This document shows, piece after piece, positions 36,540 through 47,125 of a DNA stretch of 64,000 nucleotides (its first letter is position 1; every line of letters starts with the position of its first letter). The notes under the pieces are model-generated. The model saw only the letters and a list, made by a program, of their open reading frames with translations. It ran no database searches and was not told the origin of the DNA. The stretch is taken from assembly GCA_035772785.1 (NCBI GenBank), contig JAOCPU010000029.1, positions 248,001-312,000 of the forward strand, written 5' to 3'. The DNA is from Phlebiopsis flavidoalba (Eukaryota > Basidiomycota > Agaricomycetes > Polyporales > Phanerochaetaceae). A program made the position numbers and the translations under genes.

Positions 36540-37087
36540 GAAGTTATTTATTTAATTTTTATCGTCCATTATGTATGCACCTTCACTCCGTTTATTTGAC
36601 CTGTGCTATTGTTAGTTTTTATGTTCAGGAGGAGGTTGACTCACGAGATACAGAACAAAATGTAAATTGATTGAACACTGCTAATTGGCTATGAGGGTGG
36701 CCATTGTACGAAATAAAGGATGGCGAACTGTTGTCGCTTGCTATCACTTTGGGAGTGGCCGCCTTTCGTCGAGGTTTTAACTCTAAGTTTTGCAATATGA
36801 AATATAGACTGAAGCAGTAGACCCTCCAATTGCTTCGGCAAGTTCAGGAGTGGCCGAAGGCGCCGGCTTACCCGATACGGATCCACGCAAGAAGCAGCGG
36901 CGGGATGCTGAGTCAGCCGAAGGCGCAGTCGGGGAACATTCGGGGCGCTTTGTGGATGCTTGCCTTGACCTGATCACTCAAGCAGCTGTCCAGAGGCTTG
37001 CGTGTGCTGGCCGCGCGTCCCCCACATAAGTACCTGCAATTTTCAAACCCTCACGTCATACAACATCTCTCTTTCTTGACCCCCACC
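36540..37087. other. Intergenic, peroxidase 3' end to AN1 gene promoter
   Basis: Contains an AT-rich 3' flank directly after the stop codon (36540-36560) and no recognised gene. The last 60 bases before 37088 are C/T-rich leader. Confidence 0.5.
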
Positions 37088-38310
37088 ATGTCCAACTCGT
37101 CCAACCCTGCCCCCGAACGAGAGGCTCATCTACTTGCCGTCGGGCAGCAATGCTCTGCATATCTGTGCCACCTGGTGGACTTCTTGCCGCTCAAATGCCA
37201 ACACTGCGTCAATTCAAAACCTTTCTGTGGAGATCACTTCCTACCCAAGCACCACACCAATGTGGACAAGTACGACGAGACACAAGCATGACCGGATTGC
37301 GCCTTCGTGTGAGTAGCCATGACTTTAAATCTTTACTGAGAAACTATAACATAGCCGTCGTTAGGACCCTCTTTGCATATTCTCCGGTGGGCAATATCAC
37401 GCCTGGTCAAGACCCAAACGTTTCGGATGGAGCGCCACATGATACGGAGTGCTCGGTCACGACAGGAAAGAGTGCGAAGAGCTCTGCTCCTCATTGCGCA
37501 AGGCGAAGTGCGGGAAGTTGTTGTTCGCTCCATTAAATGCGATGTGCGTAATCTGCTCTTGAATATAGTGAAGTTTTAACTCACACAGGTCTTCGCAACA
37601 GACATGTAAACAGCAGTTTCTGTCCCCAACATCGGTTCCCGAAAGACCATGTCTGTTTCACCACTACGCCTATTGCAGCCAAGACCACCTCTTCGGTAGC
37701 ACAAACCACCTCTGCTGCTGGCGCAGCCGCTCTTGCTGCCATGAAGCGTGCTACGGTCAATGTGAACAAGCCTGCGCCTGCATCTGCACGAGGCGAAACC
37801 TGCGCCCTCGACTCCCAAGCAATCATCTCAAGCCAAGGCGCCGGCGCCCGGCCAGTCCACTGCACACCACCCGTTCTCGAAAACTGACCGGTGAGTAATA
37901 CTTCCTCGTATGTCTCTTTGTGATCACTGAACATATCCTTAGCTCTCTTCTGCTCGACGCACTCTCACGTACCACTAATGACTCATCAACTGACGCCCAT
38001 GCCAACGACCCTCCGAAACTCTGCATACCCAAAATCGACAACGAATGCCCGGTCATTCGCGCCACCTCCCCCTCTTCGCATCCGCCTGAACGCTGTATCC
38101 ATATTCTCATTGTATCACTAATGCCTGTTGTATCATCACCATCACCACATCGTTATAATTCCAGTCGGGCCAAGGCGGAGCGGGAGAGCAAGGTCAGGGC
38201 AATGCGTGCGAGGGCGCAGAAGGGGCTGCTGAGTGAAGAGGAGAAAGCCATCTTGGCCGCAGAGAGAGGCAGAATTGGCTCAGAAGAAGGGCGATTGTAT
38301 CATTGCCTAG
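37088..38310 (+). CDS. AN1-type zinc-finger protein with CaaX end (AIRAPL/ZFAND2-like)
   Basis: Protein-quality-control factor family that links ubiquitin, Cdc48/p97 and the proteasome. The start is MSNSSNPAPEREAHLL in a CACCATG context. First AN1 finger: CSAYLCHLVDFLPLKCQHC then FCGDHFLPKHH (about 37150-37260). Second finger region: PHCARRS-CGK, APIKCD (about 37480-37545) and QQFCPQHRFPKDHVC after an intron (about 37545-37590). An Ala/Pro-rich linker follows, and a basic helix AERESKVRAMRARAQKGLL (about 38170-38240). After a frame change the last codons read AELAQKKGDCIIA then TAG. The final CIIA fits a CaaX prenylation box. Mammalian AIRAPL (ZFAND2B) is prenylated and ER-associated. The same for this protein is inference. 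Confidence 0.92.
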
Positions 38311-41184
38311 TTAATAATGCTCTCAAACTCACCTTGGATACCACTATCTATTTAGGAATATTGCTGTTAATAACATACCTTCATTGGCGAATAATCGATC
38401 ATCTGTGGAGTAAACGGTAAATTCAAGGTAATTACCCAATGATCCTGATATTACATTAGAGACAGCAAGAGAGCCTACGATAGCAAGGGGGACAACGGTA
38501 GAGCACTTCAAAGCAAAATAAATGATCAGGCAGGGTTGCGTGCTCGCCCAGCTTCACATACAAAACGTAGAAATAAGACATATGTCTCGCGGGTGTTTAA
38601 CCGCTATAAGGGTTCGACAAGTGCTATGCGGACTGCCTAACCTTCAGGCAGACAGTTCCGTTGATCCAGACGGAATGGGACAAGCGTCATTGGACTTGTG
38701 GCGTTTTGCAGATGGCCCAGGCTCTGGTCCTCTCTCCTTCTTTTTGCGCCGGCGATTGGACGATATGGAAATCTAGTCCAAGCCCCGCAGACACTTGCGT
38801 TTGGCGTTTTGCTAGTCTTTCGGAACGAGGCTTCGTTTAGCAGGTTTCGATCCAGAAATCTCGCGGGTGGGGAGACGATCCTGCTGGAGGGGGGATTGGA
38901 ATCGGACGACTAATAAATGTCTATGAGCCGCGCGAAAAAGTAAAGGATTTCATATCACCCACAGCGTTTGTGTAATCATGCTCTCCTGGCCTAACGAGAA
39001 ATTGCATCTCACGGTGTTCCAGGGGCCCGACGAAATATTCATTATCTCGTTGTATGATATTTTCTCCAAGCATCCGAGCGCTCTCGATCTCGAGATGTAT
39101 ATATCTAACGACACGAAGTCAGCGATACATCACGTCAAGATGAGCTTGCAAGGTACTTACCCATGACCGGTCGTTGGGTCGCTAGCAGAGCCGGAAGGTA
39201 TCTGATGCAGGATTGTCCATAGCGGAATAGGGCTGTGTCTGGAGCCGTGTAGAGATAGCAAGGGAGTTGAGCCTTAGCCATCTCGTCCATTGGAAGAAAC
39301 CTCTGCGATCTGTATCTAGAAAGCTCGAGGTTGGTTGGTCCATCTGGTGGGTACCCTGGAAGATTCTAGTAATTAGTAGTCGTCCAGCCTTGGAGAGAGG
39401 GTTTCAGATTTACCTAGGTCGTGGAATACTGCGGTTAACGGATCGCATGGGTACACCGCGTCTCCATTGATTTCCCATTCAATCGGCCCAAACACCAGGG
39501 GCGATAGATTGGGAGATCCTTGCTTTTGAAGGGCGATTTGCAGATATGTCGGTTTCAAACACATCAAAAAAAGCCACCGATGGCATTTCTGTTGACGACC
39601 GGGTGTAATTTGACGGTTTGTATGCGTTTCTAACTAGCTATGTCAATGTCAAAACGGCTAAATTCACACGGGCTAATACCTCATATCGCTGAGCCAGTTT
39701 GACATGCGCGTTGAGATGTCGAAACATGTCGCTGACCATAGGTGCGCAGTCAGTCTTCGGCAAATTCAAGCCTTTGTTTAACGGTAGGAGCAAGGACGAA
39801 ACCGTCACAGCATGCCTCCAGCATCGCTCTGTGCGTTCATTAGCTCGGAAATACGGGATGCAAGTGATGACTAAACGGAAGAGTAGTGTGTGCCTCATGA
39901 GCGAACGACCAAATGCCTCACATAACCGGGCTGACCGTGAAGGGCATTTGAAAACTTCGTCTTCCGTCAATAATGGACATAAGCCTATTACTTATCATTA
40001 GTACACAACCGACAAAAATGATATGATCACTTCACCAGCCATGAAGAAGACTTCAATGAGCGTATAGGGTCCCATGCCGCCAAAAACAGACGGTGCTTGT
40101 AGGATTACTGTCGTAGCGAGACGTTCAGGTTCTAGAGACCTTAGTATCGTGACGTCGGCGAATCCAGGTCGCGAATCCCTGTAAAAAATCTGTCGTAGTC
40201 CGTGTAGACATCCGGACATTCACTAGCAATTTTCTTCGATATTAATGAGCCAGTTATACTAGCAGAGTGAGATTAATGCTTCCTACAGCGTACAACAAAT
40301 CAATTACCTTGAAGTCATATTGTAGTATCGGTCTCGTAAACAGGAGCCCACACCAGCAGCGCCAAAATCAAGTACAAGAGCGAACCTAAAGTCACGGTCC
40401 TATGTATTGCTTCAGCTTTTTCGATGAACGTAGCGACCTTCGTGTGTGTAGGTAGTCACCTGGAGTGGTACGCGGGCCACCTTCGCCCATTGTGCATATG
40501 TTAATGGCTGACAAAGAACATGACTAGGCATTTGGACCTATAGTGAAGTAAATAAACAAACGAAGATGATAAACACGATGCGAATACTCACTTGCAGGTA
40601 ACACGCTCCCAAATGGAGCACTAATGACCGCGGAGTAGACCCAACGTCTTCGAGCCTCAGCGAGGCCAGCGACTTGCGTTTCCGTCTGCCCACGCACTGG
40701 GAACATGTATTTTTCTTTCAGGGTAGCAGCAGGTGTATTTGGTTAACACCTTTGTGATAAGCCCTTCGTGGACACTGTCGTGTTGTCTCGCCGCTTGGTT
40801 CCCGTCTGGGTCCTGCCCAAGCTGGGCCTCTGCCCAGAGGTTACACAGAGCCAAGTGTGCATTCGACACGCGCAGAGAGTCAAGCCATTTCCTTGTAGTA
40901 AGAAAGCAAGCGAGAACTTGCTGGTATTCGGACATTATCGCGACATCTTCAATGTCGAGGTTATGGGTGGAGGAGGCGAAACCAATGTACGCGTCTCACG
41001 TGCTTCGCGTGTGTCAATTATTCGCGCGTTTAGGTACTTATCAGACAAAAAATCAAAGCAAATATGTCACGACGCTCGGACGAGTCGGACCTTACACGTT
41101 TTCCCATTAAGGAGTCAGACAGCGCAAATGACACGCGTACGGTGTGGGTGTTGTTATTATGCGCTGGACGCAGCTTGTTAGCGT
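38311..41184. other. Large region with unresolved coding blocks
   Basis: No gene could be identified. A plus-strand block at 38600-39170 looks coding in parts: PGSGPLSFFLRR near 38715, AGGGIGIGRLINVYEPRE near 38885, and a 62-codon frame at 38978-39166 (MLSWPNEKLHLTVFQGPDEI) followed by TGA. A minus-strand frame at 39998-40219 contains a short hydrophobic end. Boundaries and strand remain open. There is no RNA gene evidence. Confidence 0.35.
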
Positions 41185-42468
41185 ATGACCACCATGAGCA
41201 ATAACCCAACGCTATCCGTGACTTTCGTAAGCAACGAAACAATAATCTTTCACTGTCACATTCACAAATGGCATGTCTGGCAGGTACGACATGGGGAGTC
41301 ACTAGACAATTTGGTATGCACCTCTAACGTGCCAACATTAGCTAAGGACTTTCAGCTGAAAGAAACATAGAAAAGTGTGTGTGGGCAGGCTGGAAAGATG
41401 CACCGTTGTCAAACCATGGTGAATAGACATTGAGTCTGGACGGTGTCGCAGTCATGCTCATCACGACATATTTTTTGCTTCATAAGGCATGAACGTAAAC
41501 ATCTAGTCCCTCCCTGTTCTGCGTCCGTCCTGATATCGTAATTCTAGCAAGCTCGCGCCGCGGGTGATGCGCTGTCTGGGGTCCATTTCACGGCCATATA
41601 CGCTTCAGACCTAGCCCGCGCATACTCCATCGCGCAGGCGATATACGACGCACAATTTGAACCCAAACCTTCGTTGACGAAGTCCACTCTTCTCCGCGAG
41701 CAGCATTGGGAGTCGCAGAGGGGGGTGGGTCCGCCAGAGGGTCATTCGTGGATGGTGAACCGTAGGCCTGGGCTCTCCGACGAGGAAACACTTCGCACAT
41801 GGGGGCTTTTTCCCAATTATGCATGAAACGCTGGGAGAAGTTTCCCGAGGGCGAGAGTCTTGAGGACGTCGTCCGGCGTGCTGAGAGAGCTATCGACGAG
41901 TTCGTGATGCCACACGTCTGGGAAGCGGCCAAGCAAGGCAAGAAGTAACGTTCACATCGCTATCTCGTGAGCCATGGAATTTGCATCAGCGAATTGATCC
42001 CTGTGCTGGTAATGAAGGACGCTAGTCACTTGCATCCCGGGCATAGATGGCGAGGTCTTCTGAACACCGCGTGGACCAGAATCACGATCGATGTGAAGGT
42101 ACGCTGAGTTTGCTACTAAGTGGTCCCTGGTCCGCTGACGATGCGACTTAGAATTCCAAGGAAGGGCAGCCTCTTACCTTCACTGATGAGAATCTACCCC
42201 CTCTCGAAGTCAAGGTTTACGGACTTCAATCGCTCGGAACATCTCGAGAGTGTGGTGAGTAAATATTGACCACGCATCCTGCAGCCATATTCTGAAGATC
42301 TTTTAGAAGAGACAGAAAGGCGGGATTGGTAGTTCAGCTTATGACCCCAAACAGAAAGATATTCGTGCTTTCTTCGGTGGCGGAGGCAAACCTGAGACGG
42401 TGGAGGGGCGAAGTGACAGCAACGTACAAGACGAAGCTGACGTGCTCATCAATGAACCTGACGCATAG
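41185..42468 (+). CDS. Histidine phosphatase superfamily (phosphoglycerate mutase-like) protein
   Basis: Member of the two-histidine phosphatase superfamily. Exon 1 is 41185-41228 (MTTMSNNPTLSVTF). The next exon carries the catalytic VRHGESLDNL (about 41284-41313). Then VWAGWKDAPLS follows at about 41380-41410. Later blocks: YASDLARA-like at about 41600-41625, LREQHWGVAEG-like at about 41692-41740, FPEGESLEDVVRRAERAID (about 41841-41895), then the second histidine in VSHGICISELIP (about 41966-42003) and NLPPLEVKVYG (about 42193). A C-terminal extension reads GGIGSSAYDPKQKDIRAFFG, then an acidic end NEPDA and TAG. The extension contains a PIP-box-like QKDIRAFF. Exact substrate is unknown: the family includes phosphoglycerate mutases, broad phosphatases and Ubash-type regulators. 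Introns and frame changes are as elsewhere. Confidence 0.92.
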
Positions 42469-42803
42469 ATGTGTGCGGAGGTAGTGTCTTGTGGTATTCG
42501 CCGAGTATTTGTGGTCAAAGTGAATATGATGACTTGAGGATGAGTCGACGGACCCTGCCGCGATTGGCCGGCTCAGATCGTGATCCCTAGCGCTTCCTTC
42601 CCGATCTGGACGAGTCCTTGGTGGCGTCCGGCATCGCCCGTCATGCTTCGAGCGCTTTGCCCGAATTTCTGACGCAAGACCCTGAGCTCATCCTGCATCG
42701 AGGACCAACATCCTCACTTTGTGACATTGTTGTGTTTCACCACACTTTGGAGACGCATGTCTATTCGACACCAAGGACCTTTTTCTAATCGATATTCATA
42801 TGT
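42469..42803. other. Intergenic region
   Basis: 335 bases between two plus-strand genes. No gene or strong promoter motif was seen. It presumably contains the terminator of the phosphatase gene and the promoter of the YEATS gene. Confidence 0.5.
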
Positions 42804-45800
42804 ATGTCATCTGAACCGGAACCACCGAAGAAGAGGCAGCGATGTTCAACGCCCCGCCAAGACCCGTCCTGCGGGCAAATTCTGTTGGAAGAACTAGACC
42901 TTGAAATCGCTCTTAGGAATCGTCTTGCCTCCACCGTTGAGTCGAGGATCACATGGGCTCTGGCTTTGCAGGAGGCCCTAACGAGGGGACCTGCGCGGAA
43001 CAGGTGTGTGACAGCAGCGGACATCCCCCAATTCGCGTTTCTGACCACCCAAAGCTGACGGAAACACCCAAAACTACCGAAATGCTGCACTGGACGCGCT
43101 GGAGACCATCGAGCTCCTTGCGACCCAATATTTACCAGAGATGTAAGCCGAGCTCAGTTGAGACCGGTCCAAGCACCCGCCGCGGGCTTGTAGCCCCCAC
43201 TCCTCAAACGGATGCTCCCGCTATCATTCCTCAATCTGCCTACTCGACTAGAAATAGAGGACTCCCGCGCGCGACGCGACCCTTGCCCCGCAAACTCCTC
43301 TTCCTCCGCAACACAGCGACGATCCCGCCCCAAATCGCCAAGCTAGCCTGCCCCGACTGCTCACGAACGGACTTCTCAAGTCTACAAGGCCTTTTGAACC
43401 ACCTGTCGACTCAGCCACAAGCGAAAGAGTTTGGAAGCCATGATGAGTGCGCCTTCAGTGTTGCGCGGTTCTCGTTGAAGGCGCGGAGGAGCAGGCACAG
43501 ATCATTGCGAGTGGAACCGAGGGTTGGAGGGATAACCATCCCCGGCTTGCGTCGTCTCTTTATTCGAGATTTGCAGTCGGGGGGGTACGAGAGCGGCTCC
43601 TCTTCTTCCCGCTAAGAAGCCCGAACCATTGCCAGCACAAGTGGGATGCACCCGTTACACGGACCCCCCTGCGTCCACCCAACCATCCGCCGAAGTCGTC
43701 AGCGACCCCGCCCACGTTTACGAAGACACTGGGGTACCACGCCAACACCCCTGCACTGGCACAGTTTCTCGGTCGCGCACCAGCAGAAAGCTGCCATACA
43801 CTCATACGACGAGAACGAGACCGTCGACATCTTCGGCGGCTGGGTCCGACGTGCAAAAGAAGTCGATGTGGCGTATATGCCGTACCGCACACCGGAAAAA
43901 CAGATGCCCGCGCGTCTCGAGACATCGTCCCGTTGGAACTCATCTGCCACCTGCAGTTAGAGCCGACCGTTGAACCGGCTCCTCAATCTGGTCCTACTCC
44001 TGCGCATGCATTGAGTGGACCAGTTAGTCGGTTCCATGTGATGGCACGAGTGAGTCTGCGAGATCTGAGCATGTGGATACCACCAGGTTGGTTCTTTCTT
44101 CTTCGCATTCGTATAGTGTGCATTTCATTCATTTCGTAGCTCGTCGATCCAATCTAGAGACGACCATACCCACCGTGGAAGTGCGATTGGAAGTGTCAAA
44201 AAAAAACGAAAAAAACCGCACACAACACAAACATCCAAACAAAAAAAAAAAACGCCGAGCTATGTAAGGTTCTGCACGTTTCCCCTCGTATGTGTCGCGT
44301 AACCATCAACTATAGAGTCTGCCGATAAACTCCTTCCTCACCAAGATGACGGTACGCTCTCCGTCACAGAACCGCCGCCATCAACCCTTGGTTGCCCGAT
44401 CGTGGTCGACAAAGCACCCTTCGTCGTGACGAGCACCGCCGATAAAGCCCTTTTTGGCTCAGATCACTCTGACATGGGTGGGTAGCGACGGTCTGAACCC
44501 TCCGATAGACATCGAGCATTGGGTCGAGGTAAGCGCCAGCCAATATAATCGTGGCGTTTTCTAGCGCGAATTGGGTAGATTGAAGTCGTTGTATAGCTCG
44601 ATCCCCTTCGACTAAGCCACGCCGTTCCGGGGGAAGAGCAAGTATTCGACATTGCACTCGGATCGGGCGACGGAGCTGCGTCCTGCCGAGCACGAAGTCC
44701 CACGACCAATAAGCTGGGAGGCAGACAGCCTCGACGACGAGCCAACGGGAGGCAGCACCGGATGCAGAAGACGAGGCGGAGCCTGGTTCGTCCTCCTCCG
44801 CACCTCCAGATAGCAAACCGATTCATTGCCTTACGATCGCATCAGACTATTCCGTGCGGCTGCGAAGCCTGCTTGCCCAGTTCCCGCTGACTTCGCGAGG
44901 TGCGTGCGCCCGGGCGCTTGCGAGGACCCGCTCGTGTCGTGCCTGACCAATCGCGCCTATGCGCCATGCAGATGCGCGGGGGCGGTCGTCAAGGCGAATA
45001 CCGTACACCACCCCTCGTTGCCACGCACCGCGCAGTTTCGCAGCCTTGTCTATGGACGCCAGAAGGCGATCGAGGTGCGCACCCTTAGCGTCACTTCTGG
45101 GTTATCGATGCTGAACTGTCTGGATGGCAGTGGGCCGCACACCGCGCGCGAAGGCTCTGCACGCGATGCATACGAGGAGGCGTGCGTCGAAGAACCTTGG
45201 TCGGACGGTCGTAAACGATATTGCGCTGACTGATATACAGATGGCGGACGTCTTCCGATGGCTCGAGGACGAAGGCCAGTTCCTGCGCAGGGTACACCGT
45301 CCCAGTCGCGGACATCAGGCCAGTAACAAAGGCAAAAGAGGTCACAGTCAAGTCTGAAAACCGCATGAACCTCCGGAGGAAGAATATTGTCGGAACTGCG
45401 GAACTGCACTACTCGCGACACCCCGGGGTTGGTGGAAGCCAGGATGAAAGCCTAGACGGCGTCAAGCAGGAGGAGCCTGGGACCTCCAGCCTCACTACGA
45501 CCCTCAAGTTATAAGCCCTGAGCTGTTCAAGTTTCAACAGCGCGCAAGCCCTGGATCTGTCCCTGTGTCTGGGACGTCAATCGACTTCTCTCGTCGTCAT
45601 CGTCTGGCGGTGTGGGGGCACCGTGTGGGCTGAGCCCCGCGCCTCTTCGCAGCGCCGCCACCATGGGGCGCAAGCTTGGCCGAGGCGCTCTCAGATACGA
45701 CGCACCGGGACCTTGCAACTGCAGCCGAACCGGACGTAGTACGCGCGATCAGACACCTGGCGCAAAACGCGCCGGAGGCTCGACCGCCTGCGCGCACCGT

Positions 45801-46174
45801 GGGTCCCACCGACGTGCCCGCGTTCGGTGCGTACGCCGGAGACGCGTACGGAGAAACAGAGGGGGGGACAGGAGGAACACGGCGAGCAGGCCTTGGGGGA
45901 GAGCGCGGTGCTGGCGCTTGCGGTGCGTTGTTTTTCGCGGATGCTTGTGCGGAGCGGGATGGGAGAATTCCGGAGGGACGAGGCTGCGGGCTGCGGGGGA
46001 GTAATACTCAGGAGGGCGGGGCGGCAGTCCAGCGGCTGCTCACGCCGGCGCATGTGGTGCGCGGCGTGCTGCACGATTGCGCCAACGGTGGCCGAGTGCG
46101 GCGCGGTGCTATTGGCTATGGCGCCGCTACGCATGTCGCTGCCGTCTGTTGTGCCTGTCGATCCGGAGTCGTGA
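42804..46174 (+). CDS. YEATS-domain chromatin protein (YEATS2-like)
   Basis: YEATS domains read acylated histone lysines. The start is MSSEPEPPKKRQRCSTP, with a helical EELDLEIALRNRLASTVES region, then a putative zinc finger in KLACPDCSRTDFSSLQGLLN (about 43340-43400), and an IPGLRRLF segment (about 43540). At 44029-44095 the YEATS fold starts, RFHVMARVSLRDLSMWIPP. It continues to PFLAQITLTWVG (after a frame change) and NPPIDIEHWVE at 44495-44530. Further regions are FRWLEDEGQFLRR (about 45252-45290) and PEEEYCRNCG (about 45372-45400), with a possible stop at 45447. Beyond this, 45560-46174 reads as ALSDTTHRDLATA, ESAVLALAVRCFSRML and LLTPAHVVRGVLHD, which resemble a histone-fold-like C-terminus. 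I include it as the same gene, with less certainty than the first part. Confidence 0.82.
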
Positions 46175-47125
46175 GGCGGCCACGGTTACTCTAAGGCACG
46201 TATGATAGTTTTGTTGCGTTTTGCAGTGCTCATCGTCTTCCAGCTCAGTTTTGTATTTTAAAAAACACAACAGTATTTTTGCCAGTCACAATGGCATTCA
46301 GCATTTTACTCGGAATACACACTGACCGTCCTTTTTTTTTTTTTTTTTTTCCAAAGTTCACACCACTTTGCCACGACGTGCTTTGGATCAGCCTGAGCGG
46401 TGATCCTGTTCACGACTTGGACGCCCAACGGTCTACGGCCTCGTTCTGTACCTTGTGCCGAGACGACGGACGCGGCGAGACCCGGCGACAGAGGCCGCCC
46501 GGAGGCTGCGATTCGCGCCAAGGTGGGTTGATTGAGCAGCTAATTTACAGGGTGGCGACTGGGACCACATGTCTCGCGCGGTCAGAATAGACACGGCGGC
46601 TCTGGCGTGCGACCCCGTGCGACCGCTGCGAACGCGGCGGCGGTGGCGGGATGTGCAGAACATAAAAATTGTTTATCTGAGGTGGCGCATGCGTGAGTGG
46701 ACGTTTTTCATTTTCTTGGTTGTTGGAAGAAAAGGAGGCGGATGTGTTGAGCCGGGCGGGGAGAGATTGCTGGGCGATTGGCTTTGATGATGGCAATTAA
46801 ATGGCTTCCCGATTGGGACTGGTGGACGCGAAGACGCGCCGTAAAACTGTTTCTCCGCGAGAATTGGTCTGGCGTATGTGGGCAGCTGCCTCGAGCAGCG
46901 TTCTCGCCCTCTCCGTATACTTAGCCACCGCCCGCCTCCTCCTTGTCGCTCTTTTTCTCCCGCCCCCGCCCCCGCGTCCTCTCAGCCGTCCACCGCCCCG
47001 ACGAATCCTGGCGTGCAGTCCGACGACGACGGTCCTGCGCAGGTGCGTCTCTAAGAGATCCCCACACACTCCCTTATTGTCCCCTCCTTCCCCTCGCGCC
47101 CCCTCCCCGCGGCACACATCCGTCA
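46175..47125. other. Intergenic region with poly-T tract and C-rich leader
   Basis: Contains a run of 19 T at 46332-46350 and a C-rich leader at about 46955-47110 (CGCCCCCGCCCCCGCG) before the next gene start. No gene was recognised. The leader probably is the promoter/5' UTR of the DUF6534 gene. Confidence 0.5.
46332..46350. repeat. Poly-T tract of 19 bases
   Basis: Uninterrupted T run, likely a poor point for assembly. A shorter T run of about 13 bases lies at 6695-6707. Confidence 0.95.

Noticed and set aside
38845..38880. GGTTTCGATCC resembling a tRNA T-arm
   Set aside because: One base too long for the T loop consensus, and no matching acceptor or anticodon arms upstream.
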